Source: Stutzerimonas stutzeri (GTDB lineage Bacteria; Pseudomonadota; Gammaproteobacteria; Pseudomonadales; Pseudomonadaceae). From it: a stretch of 64,000 nucleotides of DNA. Made by a program: the position numbers and the translations under genes. The DNA is taken from the NCBI RefSeq assembly GCF_018138085.1, contig NZ_CP073105.1, forward strand, positions 3,596,001 through 3,660,000, read 5' to 3'. Below, piece after piece: positions 9,418 through 17,516 of the stretch. How positions within the stretch are numbered: the stretch's first letter is position 1; each line of letters begins with the position of its first letter. Below the pieces are notes generated by a model. That model worked only from the letters and a program-made list of their open reading frames with translations. It had not been told where the DNA came from and did not search any database.

Positions 9418-9655
9418 GATCGAGGATCATGCGAACCATGTAACGCAGGTCGTCGTCCTCCGGCTCGGCGCGCTCCATGAACCAGCCGAACATGTCCTGA
9501 TCCTCGCAGCTGAGCAATTTGCGGTAGCGACGCTGATCTTCTTCATCCAGCTGCGGGTAAACCTCCTTGACGAAAGGCACCAGCAGCACATCCAATTCGA
9601 GCATGCCACGACGGCTCTGCCAGAACAGGCGATTGAGTTCGGATTGTTCGACCAT
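9401..9655 (-). CDS. sdhE: FAD assembly factor SdhE
   Basis: Small (84 aa) helical protein of the SdhE/YgfY/CptB family, which promotes covalent FAD attachment to succinate dehydrogenase SdhA and fumarate reductase FrdA. The [10 protein letters not shown] motif (residues 16-25), which carries the conserved RGxxE surface, is present, as are the Trp/Phe-rich DMFGWFMER segment and a C-terminal helix. It starts at ATG 9655 with CAGGAG upstream. It is followed by overlapping ygfX and is divergent from ygfZ, the usual gammaproteobacterial arrangement. Confidence 0.93.
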   Translation of the reverse strand: MVEQSELNRLFWQSRRGMLELDVLLVPFVKEVYPQLDEEDQRRYRKLLSCEDQDMFGWFMERAEPEDDDLRYMVRMILDRVQPK

Positions 9656-9810
9656 GCAAAGAGGCTCCTGAAATTAGGCCGGCATTATAACGACTGGCGC
9701 ACCCGGCCGGCACATCCCTTGGCAGGCGTTGCGAAGTGTCTGCCGAGGCACGCTGCGTTTTGCCAACCTCCTGCTATGATGCGGTCCGGTTTACTTCACG
9801 GCGACCCGTC

Positions 9811-10758
9811 ATGACTGACACTGCTTTTTTCTGCGTCCTGTCGCACGAAGGCATCCTGGCCGTACGCGGGCCGGACGCAAGCAAATTTCTGCAGGGCCAA
9901 CTGACCTGCAACCTCAACTATCTCGACGCCCAACACTCGAGTCTCGGTGCACGCTGCACGCCCAAGGGGCGCATGCAGTCGAGCTTTCGCATCCTGCCGG
10001 AAGGTGACGGTTTCCTGCTGGCAATGGACCGCGAACTGGTACCGGCGCAGCTCACCGACCTGAGCAAATATGCTGCGTTCTCGAAATCCAAACTGCATGA
10101 CGAAAGCGGCGATTGGGTTCGCTTCGGCCTCAGCGAGGGCGATGGCGCCCTGATCAGTCTCGGGCTGGACTTGCCGCAAGCCGCCAACCAGATAGTCAGC
10201 GCCCACTCGATGATCGCCGTGCGCCTGGCCGACGGCCGCGCCGAGCTCTGGACCCGGTCGTCCGATGCCGACACCGTGGGTCGACGGCTGGCAGCGCAGT
10301 TGCCTCAAGCGCCGCTCGATCGCTGGCTGCTGGCGCAGATCCGCGCCGGTATTGGCCAGGTGCTGGCAGGTACTCGTGAGATGTTCATCCCGCAAATGAT
10401 CAATCTGCAGGCGCTGGACGGGGTCAGCTTCAAGAAGGGCTGCTACACCGGGCAGGAAATCGTTGCGCGCATGCAGTATCTGGGCAAATTGAAACGCCGC
10501 CTGTACCGACTCGCCGCCGAAAGTATCGACACCGAGGTGCCGGCACCCGGCCTCGAACTGTACTCGCCGGTCCACGGATCGAGCGTGGGCGAGGTGGTCC
10601 TGGCGGCCAGCGCAGAGGGAACGCTGGAACTGCTCGCGGTATTGCAGGAGGATGCGGCAGCCGATGGCCGTATTTCCCTGGGATCGCCAGACGGCTCGCC
10701 GCTCACGCTGCTTGACCTGCCTTACACGCTAGACGCGGACCGAGAAATCCAGCGCTAG
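9811..10758 (+). CDS. ygfZ: Folate-binding Fe-S cluster/tRNA-modification protein YgfZ
   Basis: Member of the YgfZ/GcvT-like family, which binds tetrahydrofolate and supports assembly or repair of some Fe-S enzymes such as MiaB. 315 aa. The family signature K-G-C-Y-x-G-Q-E is at 10434-10457 (KKGCYTGQEIVARMQYLGK). The N-terminus has GPDASKFLQGQLTCN. The start is ATG 9811 (MTDTAFFCVLSHEGIL), where homologues begin; the reading extends further upstream but without similarity. Divergent from sdhE, with a 155-bp shared promoter region. Confidence 0.93.
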   Translation: MTDTAFFCVLSHEGILAVRGPDASKFLQGQLTCNLNYLDAQHSSLGARCTPKGRMQSSFRILPEGDGFLLAMDRELVPAQLTDLSKYAAFSKSKLHDESGDWVRFGLSEGDGALISLGLDLPQAANQIVSAHSMIAVRLADGRAELWTRSSDADTVGRRLAAQLPQAPLDRWLLAQIRAGIGQVLAGTREMFIPQMINLQALDGVSFKKGCYTGQEIVARMQYLGKLKRRLYRLAAESIDTEVPAPGLELYSPVHGSSVGEVVLAASAEGTLELLAVLQEDAAADGRISLGSPDGSPLTLLDLPYTLDADREIQR

Positions 10759-10799
10759 TCCCTGCCTGCCACGCAACAGAATCATCAATAAGGAGCGAC

Positions 10800-11636
10800 A
10801 TGAGCACTCTTGCCGACAAGGTCCAGCGGGACTTGATGCAAGCGATCGAAAACGACGAGCTGGTCCTGCCGACGCTGCCGGAAGTGGCTCTACGGGTCCG
10901 TGAGGCCGCCGAAGACCCTGACGTGAGCATCCCGACGCTGGCGAAGGTGATCGGCAATGATGCAGCCTTGACGGCGCGCATCATCAAAGTGGTCAACAGC
11001 CCCCTGCTGCGTACCAACCGGGAGATCAACGACCTGCAGATGGCGATCAGCCGCTTGGGCATCAACTACACCTCCAACCTGGCAACCGGCCTGGCAATGG
11101 AACAGATGTTCCAGGCGACCACCGACGTCGTGGACCGCAAGATGCGCGAGGTCTGGAACAAGAGCACGGAGATCGCCGCGATCAGCCATGTGCTGTGCCG
11201 CAACTTCACCCGTCTGCCGGCCGACCAGGCGACGCTGGCGGGCCTGGTTCATCAGATCGGCGTGCTGCCCATCCTGACCTATGCCGAAGAACACAGCGCA
11301 CTGCTCAGTGACTCCATAAGCCTGAACCACGTGATCGATCGCATTCATCCCGTCATCGGCGAAAAGATTTTGCACGCCTGGGAGTTTCCCGATTCGATCG
11401 CCGTGGTACCGGGCCAGCATCTGGATTTTTCCCGCGTATCGGACAAGGTGGATTATGTCGATATCGTCCAGGTCGCGACGCTGCAGAGCCATATCGGCAC
11501 CTCCCACCCCTATACGCAGCTCGACTGGAACCGGATTCCGGCATTCGCCAAGCTGGGGCTCGATCCTGCCACGCTGCTCCAGGAAGACGAAGACCTGTCC
11601 GCAGCGATGGATGCGGCGATGAGCATGTTGCAGTAA
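10800..11636 (+). CDS. HDOD domain protein
   Basis: 278 aa, mostly one HDOD domain. This is an HD-GYP-related helical fold that usually lacks metal-binding catalysis and acts as a signalling scaffold. Visible signature: LPTLPEVALRVREAAEDPDV, then LAKVIGNDAALTARIIKVVNSP and AISRLGI. No output domain is attached. A clean AAGGAG lies 7 nt before ATG 10800. It follows ygfZ by 41 bp on the same strand and may be cotranscribed. Pseudomonas HDOD proteins are linked to motility, biofilm and chemotaxis circuits; nothing here says which. Confidence 0.9.
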   Translation: MSTLADKVQRDLMQAIENDELVLPTLPEVALRVREAAEDPDVSIPTLAKVIGNDAALTARIIKVVNSPLLRTNREINDLQMAISRLGINYTSNLATGLAMEQMFQATTDVVDRKMREVWNKSTEIAAISHVLCRNFTRLPADQATLAGLVHQIGVLPILTYAEEHSALLSDSISLNHVIDRIHPVIGEKILHAWEFPDSIAVVPGQHLDFSRVSDKVDYVDIVQVATLQSHIGTSHPYTQLDWNRIPAFAKLGLDPATLLQEDEDLSAAMDAAMSMLQ

Positions 11637-11648
11637 CTCTTCCCCCGC

Positions 11649-11670
11649 GCGGGTGCCTTCCGGCGCCCGC
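11649..11670 (+). terminator. Hairpin after the HDOD gene
   Basis: GCGGGTGCC-TTCC-GGCGCCCGC is a 9-bp stem with one G-T pair and a 4-nt loop, starting 13 bp after the stop. The following CTGTCTGCTTC is only weakly T-rich, so termination is probable but not certain. Confidence 0.55.
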
Positions 11671-11839
11671 CTGTCTGCTTCAACCGATGCGACCGTTCTC
11701 CTACCGCTCGCCGGAGCGCAGGAACCCCTGCCAGCGGCCCCCAGTCACAAATATAGACGGCGCTCTTGCCGCATCTTGCTTGTGCCACTGGTCTTGCCTC
11801 GGCACCGCATCGACTTGTCAGTAGATGAAGGAGAACAAC

Positions 11840-12352
11840 ATGACGACCAAAGCTTTCCTATCAGGTACCGCAGCAGTGCTGTTCGGTGTAGCGGCGAACT
11901 TCGCGCTGGCCGCAGAGGGTGAAAACTTCGTCGACGAGGCCTCGGCCAAGGGCATGGCGGAAATAGAAACCGCCAAGCTGGCACTGGACAAGGGCACCGC
12001 CGAGGACGTCAAGACCTTCGCGCAAAAGATGATCGACGATCACACCAAGTCGAATCAGCAACTTGCCAAGCTTGCCGGCCAGAATGACGACCTTGAAATG
12101 TCAGACGAAGCGACGCTGATGGACAAGGCCAAGGCCATGATCCTCAAACTGCGTGATGGCGAAAACTTCGATCAGGCCTATGCCAACAATCAGGTAGTGG
12201 CCCACGAACAGACCATCGAGCTGTATCGCGAATACGCGAAGAACGGTGAAAACGCCGAGCTCAAGCAGTTCGCCGAATCCACGCTGAAAGAGCTGGAGCA
12301 GCACTTGCAACACGCAAAGGAACTGGCCTCCAAGCACGGTAGCAAGCAGTAA
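11840..12352 (+). CDS. DUF4142 domain secreted protein
   Basis: 170 aa: a signal peptide ending ANFALA-AEGENF, then a four-helix DUF4142 domain (ferritin-like up-down bundle). Characteristic are EIETAKLALDKGTAEDVKTF, the FAQKMIDDH motif and an acidic, Lys-rich C-terminus. The start is ATG 11840; the in-frame ATG at 11825 contains the Shine-Dalgarno AAGGAG and is not used. Predicted periplasmic. The biochemical role of DUF4142 proteins is not established. It stands alone, flanked by hairpins on both sides. Confidence 0.85.
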   Translation: MTTKAFLSGTAAVLFGVAANFALAAEGENFVDEASAKGMAEIETAKLALDKGTAEDVKTFAQKMIDDHTKSNQQLAKLAGQNDDLEMSDEATLMDKAKAMILKLRDGENFDQAYANNQVVAHEQTIELYREYAKNGENAELKQFAESTLKELEQHLQHAKELASKHGSKQ

Positions 12353-12359
12353 ACACAAT

Positions 12360-12387
12360 GCCTGGCGCTTCGGCCGCGGCGCCAGGC
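12360..12387. terminator. Hairpin between convergent DUF4142 gene and ung
   Basis: GCCTGGCGC and GCGCCAGGC form a perfect 9-bp stem around a 10-nt GC-rich loop, filling the gap up to the ung stop codon. No T-tract on either side. Probably a bidirectional end structure. Confidence 0.6.
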
Positions 12388-13083
12388 TCACACCACGGAC
12401 GGTAGCGTCCAGTCGATCGGCGCCAATCCTTGCTGTTTGAGAAACTGGTTGGCCCGACTGAAATGCCCGTTGCCGATGAATCCGCGATGTGCCGACAGCG
12501 GCGAAGGATGAACCGACTTGAGCAACAGGTGTTTGGTCGGATCGATCAGCTTGGCTTTGCTCTGCGCATGAGCGCCCCAGAGCATGAACACGACGTTCGA
12601 GCGTCTTTCGCTGACCAGCTCGATGATCCTGTCGGTCAGCCGCTGCCAGCCCATCTTGGCGTGCGACCCGGCCATTCCTTGCTCGACCGTCAGTGACGTA
12701 TTGAGCATCAGTACACCTTGATCCGCCCAATGCTGCAGGTAACCATGGCCCGGAATCTCCAGATTCAGGTCGCGCTTGAGTTCCTTGAATATGTTCTGCA
12801 ACGACGGCGGCGGCGCCACTCCCGGTTGAACGGAGAAGCACAGGCCATGCGCCTGGCCGGGACCGTGATAAGGATCCTGCCCCAGGATCACGACCCGCAC
12901 TTGCTCCAGTGGCGTCGAGTTCAGCGCGTTGAAAATCAACGGACCCGGCGGATAAATGACCTTTCCAGACGCTTTTTCACGGCGTAGAAAATCGCCGAGC
13001 TCCCGCATGTAGGGCTGTTCGAACTCGTCGCGCAAGGCGGTTTTCCAGCTGTCTTCGAGTTTGACGCGATCACCTTGATTCAT
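12388..13083 (-). CDS. ung: Uracil-DNA glycosylase (family 1)
   Basis: Excises uracil from DNA in base-excision repair. 231 aa, usual length. The catalytic water-activating motif [18 protein letters not shown] (about residues 67-84), the LLLNT-like [11 protein letters not shown] and the DNA-intercalating [11 protein letters not shown] loop (about residue 192) are all present. Starts at ATG 13083. Single-gene unit, convergent with the DUF4142 gene. Confidence 0.97.
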   Translation of the reverse strand: MNQGDRVKLEDSWKTALRDEFEQPYMRELGDFLRREKASGKVIYPPGPLIFNALNSTPLEQVRVVILGQDPYHGPGQAHGLCFSVQPGVAPPPSLQNIFKELKRDLNLEIPGHGYLQHWADQGVLMLNTSLTVEQGMAGSHAKMGWQRLTDRIIELVSERRSNVVFMLWGAHAQSKAKLIDPTKHLLLKSVHPSPLSAHRGFIGNGHFSRANQFLKQQGLAPIDWTLPSVV

Positions 13084-13304
13084 GGAACTACCCTGGTTGC
13101 CGAGGCGCTGACCCTAAGGAAAGCTTCGCAACGAGTCAATGCGGGCCCCGGCGGCGTCCAGGCACCGGCAGACGATATGAAAATGTCGCCCACCGCACAG
13201 TTGCATGATCAAGCCCTGCTGTACGACCAATGAGCAGGTGACGGGCAGTAGGAGTGCGCGCTAAAAAAGCGTCTTGCCAACAACAATTACAACAAGGAAT
13301 CGCC

Positions 13305-14549
13305 ATGAAACGGAGCATCCTTCTGGCTTTGGGGCTGGGCTTCTGCCTGGCCGCCGAAGCGGCCGACCCAATCACCCTTGGGCTCAACTATCCGCGCACG
13401 GGCAGCTATAAGGAGGAAGGACTGTCACAGATGCGCGGCGCACTGCTGGCGATCGAAGAGATCAACGCCAAAGGTGGCGTGCTGGGCCGACCGCTGAAGC
13501 TATCGAGCCGCAATTCCGCCTCGCGACCCGACAAGGCCGTCGCCAACGTCGACAAGCTGGCCGACGAAGGGGTTGCCATGCTGTTCGGTGGCGCATCGAG
13601 CGCAGTCGCCATCGCCGCCGGCAAGCGAGCCAAGGAGCGTGGTCTCCTTTATTTCGGCACCCTCACCTACTCCAACGACACCACTGGCAAGGACGCCCAT
13701 CGCTACATGTTCCGCGAGTGCAACAACGCCTGGATGAGTGCGCAGGTGCTGGGGCAATACCTGAACGAACACCTGCCCGACAAGCGCTATTTCTACATCA
13801 CCTCCGATTACACCTGGGGGCACACCAGCGAGAGCTCGCTGCGCCAGGCAACCGGCACCCAGGACAATCGCCAGCATCCGGGCATCAAGACAGCATTCCC
13901 CGGCGCACGCCTATCCGATTACCGCGAAGCGCTGACCCAGGTTGCCAAGAGCGACACCGAGGTGCTGGTGCTGGTGCTCTTCGGCGAGGATCTGGTGCGA
14001 GCCATGCGGATCGTCGACGAGCTGGGCCTGAACAAGAAAATGCAAATCGCGGTACCGAACCTGACCCTGAGCATGGTTGAAACGGCAGGCCCCGACATCA
14101 TGCGCGGCGTGCTGGGCACCGAGCCCTGGACCTGGCGCGTCCCCGATCTCGAAGGGTCGGCTGCAGGCCAGCAGTTCGTCGAGCATTACGACGAGCGCTA
14201 TCAGACCCACCCTTCCAGCTCGGCCGCTTCGGCCTACAGCATCGTCTATCAATGGGCCGACGCGGCCACGCGTGCCCGCAGCCTCGACAGCGAGCGGATC
14301 ATCGAGGCGCTGGAAGGCCATCGCTACAGCCTGCTCAAGGACGAACAGCAGTGGCGCACCTTCGATCACCAGAACCTGCAGACGGTCTACGCGGTAAGGG
14401 TCAAGCCGCGCGAAGACGTACTCAAGGATCGGTTCAAGCAGGACTACTTCGACATCGTTCACCGTCTGACCGGCGAGCAAGCGGCACCGTCGCTCGCCGA
14501 ATGGCAGGCGGAACGACGCGCGGCGGGCCAACCGCTGACGCTTCAATGA
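13305..14549 (+). CDS. Orphan ABC-type substrate-binding protein (urea/branched-chain amino-acid class)
   Basis: 414-aa periplasmic binding protein of the Peripla_BP_6 type: signal peptide ending AAEA-ADP, then ITLGLNYPRTGSYKEEG and GALLAIEEINAKGGVLGRPL, typical of LivK/UrtA/AmiC-like proteins. The start ATG 13305 has CAAGGA upstream. No permease or ATPase genes are adjacent; the neighbours are ung and a crotonase. It could deliver ligand to a transporter encoded elsewhere or act as a sensor for a two-component kinase. Ligand unknown; the closest pattern I recognise is amide/urea or branched amino-acid binding. Confidence 0.85.
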   Translation: MKRSILLALGLGFCLAAEAADPITLGLNYPRTGSYKEEGLSQMRGALLAIEEINAKGGVLGRPLKLSSRNSASRPDKAVANVDKLADEGVAMLFGGASSAVAIAAGKRAKERGLLYFGTLTYSNDTTGKDAHRYMFRECNNAWMSAQVLGQYLNEHLPDKRYFYITSDYTWGHTSESSLRQATGTQDNRQHPGIKTAFPGARLSDYREALTQVAKSDTEVLVLVLFGEDLVRAMRIVDELGLNKKMQIAVPNLTLSMVETAGPDIMRGVLGTEPWTWRVPDLEGSAAGQQFVEHYDERYQTHPSSSAASAYSIVYQWADAATRARSLDSERIIEALEGHRYSLLKDEQQWRTFDHQNLQTVYAVRVKPREDVLKDRFKQDYFDIVHRLTGEQAAPSLAEWQAERRAAGQPLTLQ

Positions 14550-14557
14550 CCGATGGC

Positions 14558-14596
14558 GGACGGCACAGGGCATTCGCGCCACGCCCTGTGCCGTCC
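14558..14596 (+). terminator. Long hairpin after the binding-protein gene
   Basis: A perfect 14-bp GC-rich stem (GGACGGCACAGGGC / GCCCTGTGCCGTCC) with an 11-nt loop begins 8 bp after the stop. The downstream sequence is not a clean T-tract. It is likely to terminate transcription or stabilise the transcript end. Confidence 0.65.
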
Positions 14597-14772
14597 CGCT
14601 TCATGACCGATGGCTTTCGCCGCGAGGGCCGACTCGCGCGGCACTGGCGCCACGTCGCATCTCATCTGCAATCAGCGCACCCCTTCCCTGCCGCCGCCCG
14701 CTTGCAACGTACGAGCTATTTGCCTATCTGATACAGACCAATCGCAGTAATCCTGACGAGGATGATCACATC

Positions 14773-15594
14773 ATGAGCAACACTGCCGTTGAACCCTACA
14801 AATCTGGCGTTTTCGATCTGACCCACAAGCTGACCGTGGAAAAACACGGCCACACCGCGCTGATAACCATCAATCATCCGCCGGCCAATACCTGGGATCG
14901 TGAGTCGCTGATCGGCCTCAAGCAGGTGGTCGAGCACCTAAACCATGACGACGAGGTTTATGCGCTGGTCATCAGCGGCCAGGGCGAGAAGTTCTTCAGC
15001 GCGGGAGCCGACCTCAAGCTCTTCGCCGACGGCGATCGAGCACGCGCACATGAGATGGCCAAGCGCTTCGGTGAAGCCTTCGAGGCGCTGCGCAACTTTC
15101 GCGGTGTGTCGATCGCCGCGATCAACGGCTTCGCCCTTGGTGGCGGCCTGGAGTGCGCACTGGCCTGCGACATCCGTATCGCCGAACAGCAGGCGCAGCT
15201 CGGCCTGCCGGAAGCTTCGGTCGGGTTACTGCCCTGCGCTGGAGGCACCCAGGCGCTGGCGTGGCTGGTCGGGGAAGGCTGGGCGAAACGGATGATTCTC
15301 TGTGGTGAGCGACTAAGTGCAGATACCGCGCTGCGTATCGGGCTGGTGGAGCAGATCGTGGAACCCGGCGAAGCCCGCGGACACGCCCTTTTGCTGGCTT
15401 CCCGAGTCGCGCGTCAGAGCCCGGTCGCGGTGCGCACCATCAAGCCGTTGATCGACTCCATGCACCGCCGCGGCCCAGCGCAACAGGCCTCGGCCGAGCG
15501 CGAGGCGTTCGTCGACCTGTTCGAGGCGCAGGACACGCTGGAAGGCGTCAATGCGTTCCTCGAAAAGCGCGACCCGCGCTGGAGGAACTGCTGA
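14773..15594 (+). CDS. Enoyl-CoA hydratase/isomerase (crotonase) family
   Basis: 273-aa crotonase-fold enzyme. The oxyanion-hole segments FSAGADLKLFAD (about residues 75-86) and ALGGGLECALACD are present. Both glutamates used by true hydratases can be seen, one in GGGLE and one in GLPEASVGLLP. It is therefore probably an active trans-2-enoyl-CoA hydratase, although the substrate chain length cannot be told. It carries an unusual N-terminal extension of about 20 residues (SNTAVEPYKSGVFDLTHKL). The ATG follows GACGAGGATG. A single gene with no beta-oxidation neighbours. P. aeruginosa has a similar stand-alone homologue. Confidence 0.88.
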   Translation: MSNTAVEPYKSGVFDLTHKLTVEKHGHTALITINHPPANTWDRESLIGLKQVVEHLNHDDEVYALVISGQGEKFFSAGADLKLFADGDRARAHEMAKRFGEAFEALRNFRGVSIAAINGFALGGGLECALACDIRIAEQQAQLGLPEASVGLLPCAGGTQALAWLVGEGWAKRMILCGERLSADTALRIGLVEQIVEPGEARGHALLLASRVARQSPVAVRTIKPLIDSMHRRGPAQQASAEREAFVDLFEAQDTLEGVNAFLEKRDPRWRNC

Positions 15595-15695
15595 ACCGGC
15601 CGGTCCAGAAGCCTGACGAACCTCAGATAGCGTCCCGGCGCGGCAGGCCGGGCGCAGTCTGACACCCCTCTACGCCAGGATTCAGCAGAGCACCT

Positions 15696-16133
15696 TTAAC
15701 GGCGCGGCTGGCGACCGCCGAAATCGCGCGGGTACATTCGCAAATCGCTTCGGTCGCGGATCAGCGGTGACCGTCCGTACTGCTGGGGTCGATCGTGGTG
15801 CCAGCGCTGCGAACGATCGATGCCGGACCTGCCACGGTCATTCCAATGCCGACGATACTCACCATGACGCTGGTGTCTCCAGCTCTGCGGGTCGGCTTGG
15901 CGGTGTCGGTCGTAGTAGCGCGGAGGGAGCTGCCCCTGGTAGCGTGGCGGCAGGTTCTGTGGATATTGGCGGTATTGCGGATAAGGGCTGCGGGGGTCGT
16001 ACTGGTAGGCGCGGCTTTCCACGCGATAGCTGCCGCCATCCGGCTGGTAAACCCACACACCACCTCGCGAATCCGCACACGCCTGCGTCACGAAGCCCAT
16101 GAACAGCAGCATGATCGCCATCGGTATCTTCAT
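15696..16133 (-). CDS. Secreted Arg/Tyr/Pro/Gln-rich protein of unknown function
   Basis: 145 aa. The start is ATG 16133 behind a strong AGGAGGTG; the reading extends further upstream without a credible start. A signal peptide (MKIPMAIMLLFMGFVTQACA) is followed by GGVWVYQPDGGSYRVE. About 90 residues of low-complexity sequence dominated by Tyr, Arg, Pro, Gln, His and Trp follow (PRYQGQLPPRYYDRHRQ, HRQHGEYRRHWND style). The mature protein would be strongly basic and probably disordered. No domain is recognised. It is divergent from the rnf operon. The cysteine near the signal end could be a lipidation site, but the lipobox is poor. Confidence 0.75.
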   Translation of the reverse strand: MKIPMAIMLLFMGFVTQACADSRGGVWVYQPDGGSYRVESRAYQYDPRSPYPQYRQYPQNLPPRYQGQLPPRYYDRHRQADPQSWRHQRHGEYRRHWNDRGRSGIDRSQRWHHDRPQQYGRSPLIRDRSDLRMYPRDFGGRQPRR

Positions 16134-16283
16134 CGAACACCTCCTGGCCGCTCTGCCTGACAGCTGCGGCCTTTGACATCTGACCACAACGAACGGCCGT
16201 CTGGCATTCATGCCGACCGCAGGTGCGTATCCATATGTGTCACCGAGCCGCAGCGCCCGCGGGGCCTGTGAATGGCTACGGCC

Positions 16284-16312
16284 TTGTATGGCTGCCGTGG
16301 GTTCCCGATAAT
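16284..16312 (+). promoter_or_regulatory. Candidate sigma-70 promoter of the rnf operon
   Basis: TTGTAT and GATAAT are separated by 17 bp, 48 bp upstream of rnfA. The -10 fits 5 of 6 consensus positions; the -35 is weaker (TTG conserved). Confidence 0.5.
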
Positions 16313-16359
16313 AGCGGCCTTTTAGCCTCGGCTCGTGCAGAGCGCCACAGGAACCCGCG

Positions 16360-16944
16360 ATGACCGAACTCGCCCTGATCATGGTTAGCGCCATCCTGGT
16401 CAACAACTTCGTGCTTGTGCAGTTTCTCGGTCTGTGCCCGTTCATGGGCGTTTCGAAGAAGATCGAAACCGCAATAGGCCTTTCGCTGGCCACTACCTTC
16501 GTGCTGACGCTAGCAGCCATGTGCAGCTATCTGGTGCAACAGTATGTGTTGAAACCGCTGGACCTGGAGTTTCTCCGCACCATCAGCTTCATTCTGGTGA
16601 TTGCGGTGGTGGTTCAGTTCACGGAAATGGTGGTGAACAAGACCAGCCCCCTGCTCTATCGTGTCCTGGGCATCTTCCTGCCGCTGATCACCACGAACTG
16701 CATCGTACTGGGCGTCGCCCTGCTGAATGCCAACAAATCCGAATTCACCTTCATTACCGCCACGGCCAACGGTTTTGCCGCCGGCCTGGGCTTTTCCCTA
16801 GTGCTGGTGCTGTTCGCCGCCATGCGTGAGCGCATCGCCATCGCCGACGTTCCCAAATCGTTCCAGGGCGCAGCCATCGGGATGATCACGGCTGGCCTTA
16901 TGTCACTCGCGTTCATGGGCTTCAGTGGGTTGATCAAGCTATGA
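16360..16944 (+). CDS. rnfA: Rnf electron-transport complex subunit A
   Basis: Integral membrane subunit, 194 aa with six hydrophobic segments. It begins [20 protein letters not shown] and contains [12 protein letters not shown], the conserved [14 protein letters not shown] region that places a cysteine pair for the intramembrane [2Fe-2S] centre with RnfE. Rnf/Rsx couples electron flow between ferredoxin and NAD(H) to ion movement. In gammaproteobacteria the homologous Rsx complex also keeps SoxR reduced. First gene of rnfABCDGE; its stop overlaps the rnfB ATG (ATGA). Confidence 0.96.
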   Translation: MTELALIMVSAILVNNFVLVQFLGLCPFMGVSKKIETAIGLSLATTFVLTLAAMCSYLVQQYVLKPLDLEFLRTISFILVIAVVVQFTEMVVNKTSPLLYRVLGIFLPLITTNCIVLGVALLNANKSEFTFITATANGFAAGLGFSLVLVLFAAMRERIAIADVPKSFQGAAIGMITAGLMSLAFMGFSGLIKL

Positions 16945-17516
16945 GTCTGGTCGTAATCGCCGTGCTCGCGCTCCTTGCGCTGTGCCTGATATGCGGAGCG
17001 ATCCTCGGATTCGCCGCGGTTCGCTTTCGTGTCGAGGGCGACCCGATCGCCGAGCAGATCAACGCGCTGCTGCCGCAGACCCAGTGCGGCCAATGCGGCT
17101 ATCCAGGCTGCAAGCCCTACGCCGAGGCGATCGCTGGCGGCGACAAGATCAACAAATGTCCACCGGGTGGCGTGTCCACCATCCAGGCCCTGGCCGACCT
17201 GCTCGATGTCGAACCCGAGCCACTGGATGCCGTCGAGGGTGAAGTGCCACCACGCGTCGCCTATATCCGTGAGGCCGAGTGCATCGGCTGTACCAAGTGC
17301 ATCCAGGCCTGCCCGGTAGACGCGATCGTCGGCGCCGCCAAGCAGATGCATACGGTCATCGTCTCCGAATGCACCGGATGCGACCTCTGCGTCGAGCCCT
17401 GCCCGGTGGACTGCATCGACATGATCGAACTCGGCAGCAACCTGCAGAGCTGGAAGTGGGAGCAGCCCTTGATGCCAGGCCAGCTGATCGCAACTGACCG
17501 GGAGCAGGCCGCATGA
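16941..17516 (+). CDS. rnfB: Rnf complex subunit B, multi-[4Fe-4S] protein
   Basis: 191 aa. One N-terminal transmembrane helix (residues 1-25) is followed by a four-cysteine Fe-S domain ([16 protein letters not shown], with a fourth Cys at about residue 73). Two ferredoxin-type clusters come next: [16 protein letters not shown] and [16 protein letters not shown]. RnfB is the likely entry or exit site for ferredoxin electrons. Overlaps rnfA and rnfC by 4 bp at each end. Confidence 0.96.
   Translation: MSLVVIAVLALLALCLICGAILGFAAVRFRVEGDPIAEQINALLPQTQCGQCGYPGCKPYAEAIAGGDKINKCPPGGVSTIQALADLLDVEPEPLDAVEGEVPPRVAYIREAECIGCTKCIQACPVDAIVGAAKQMHTVIVSECTGCDLCVEPCPVDCIDMIELGSNLQSWKWEQPLMPGQLIATDREQAA

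Noticed and set aside
8962..9655. YgfX-SdhE as a type IV toxin-antitoxin system
   Set aside because: SdhE is a flavinylation factor. The TA interpretation of this pair is disputed and nothing here adds evidence, so it is not called a defence or TA system.
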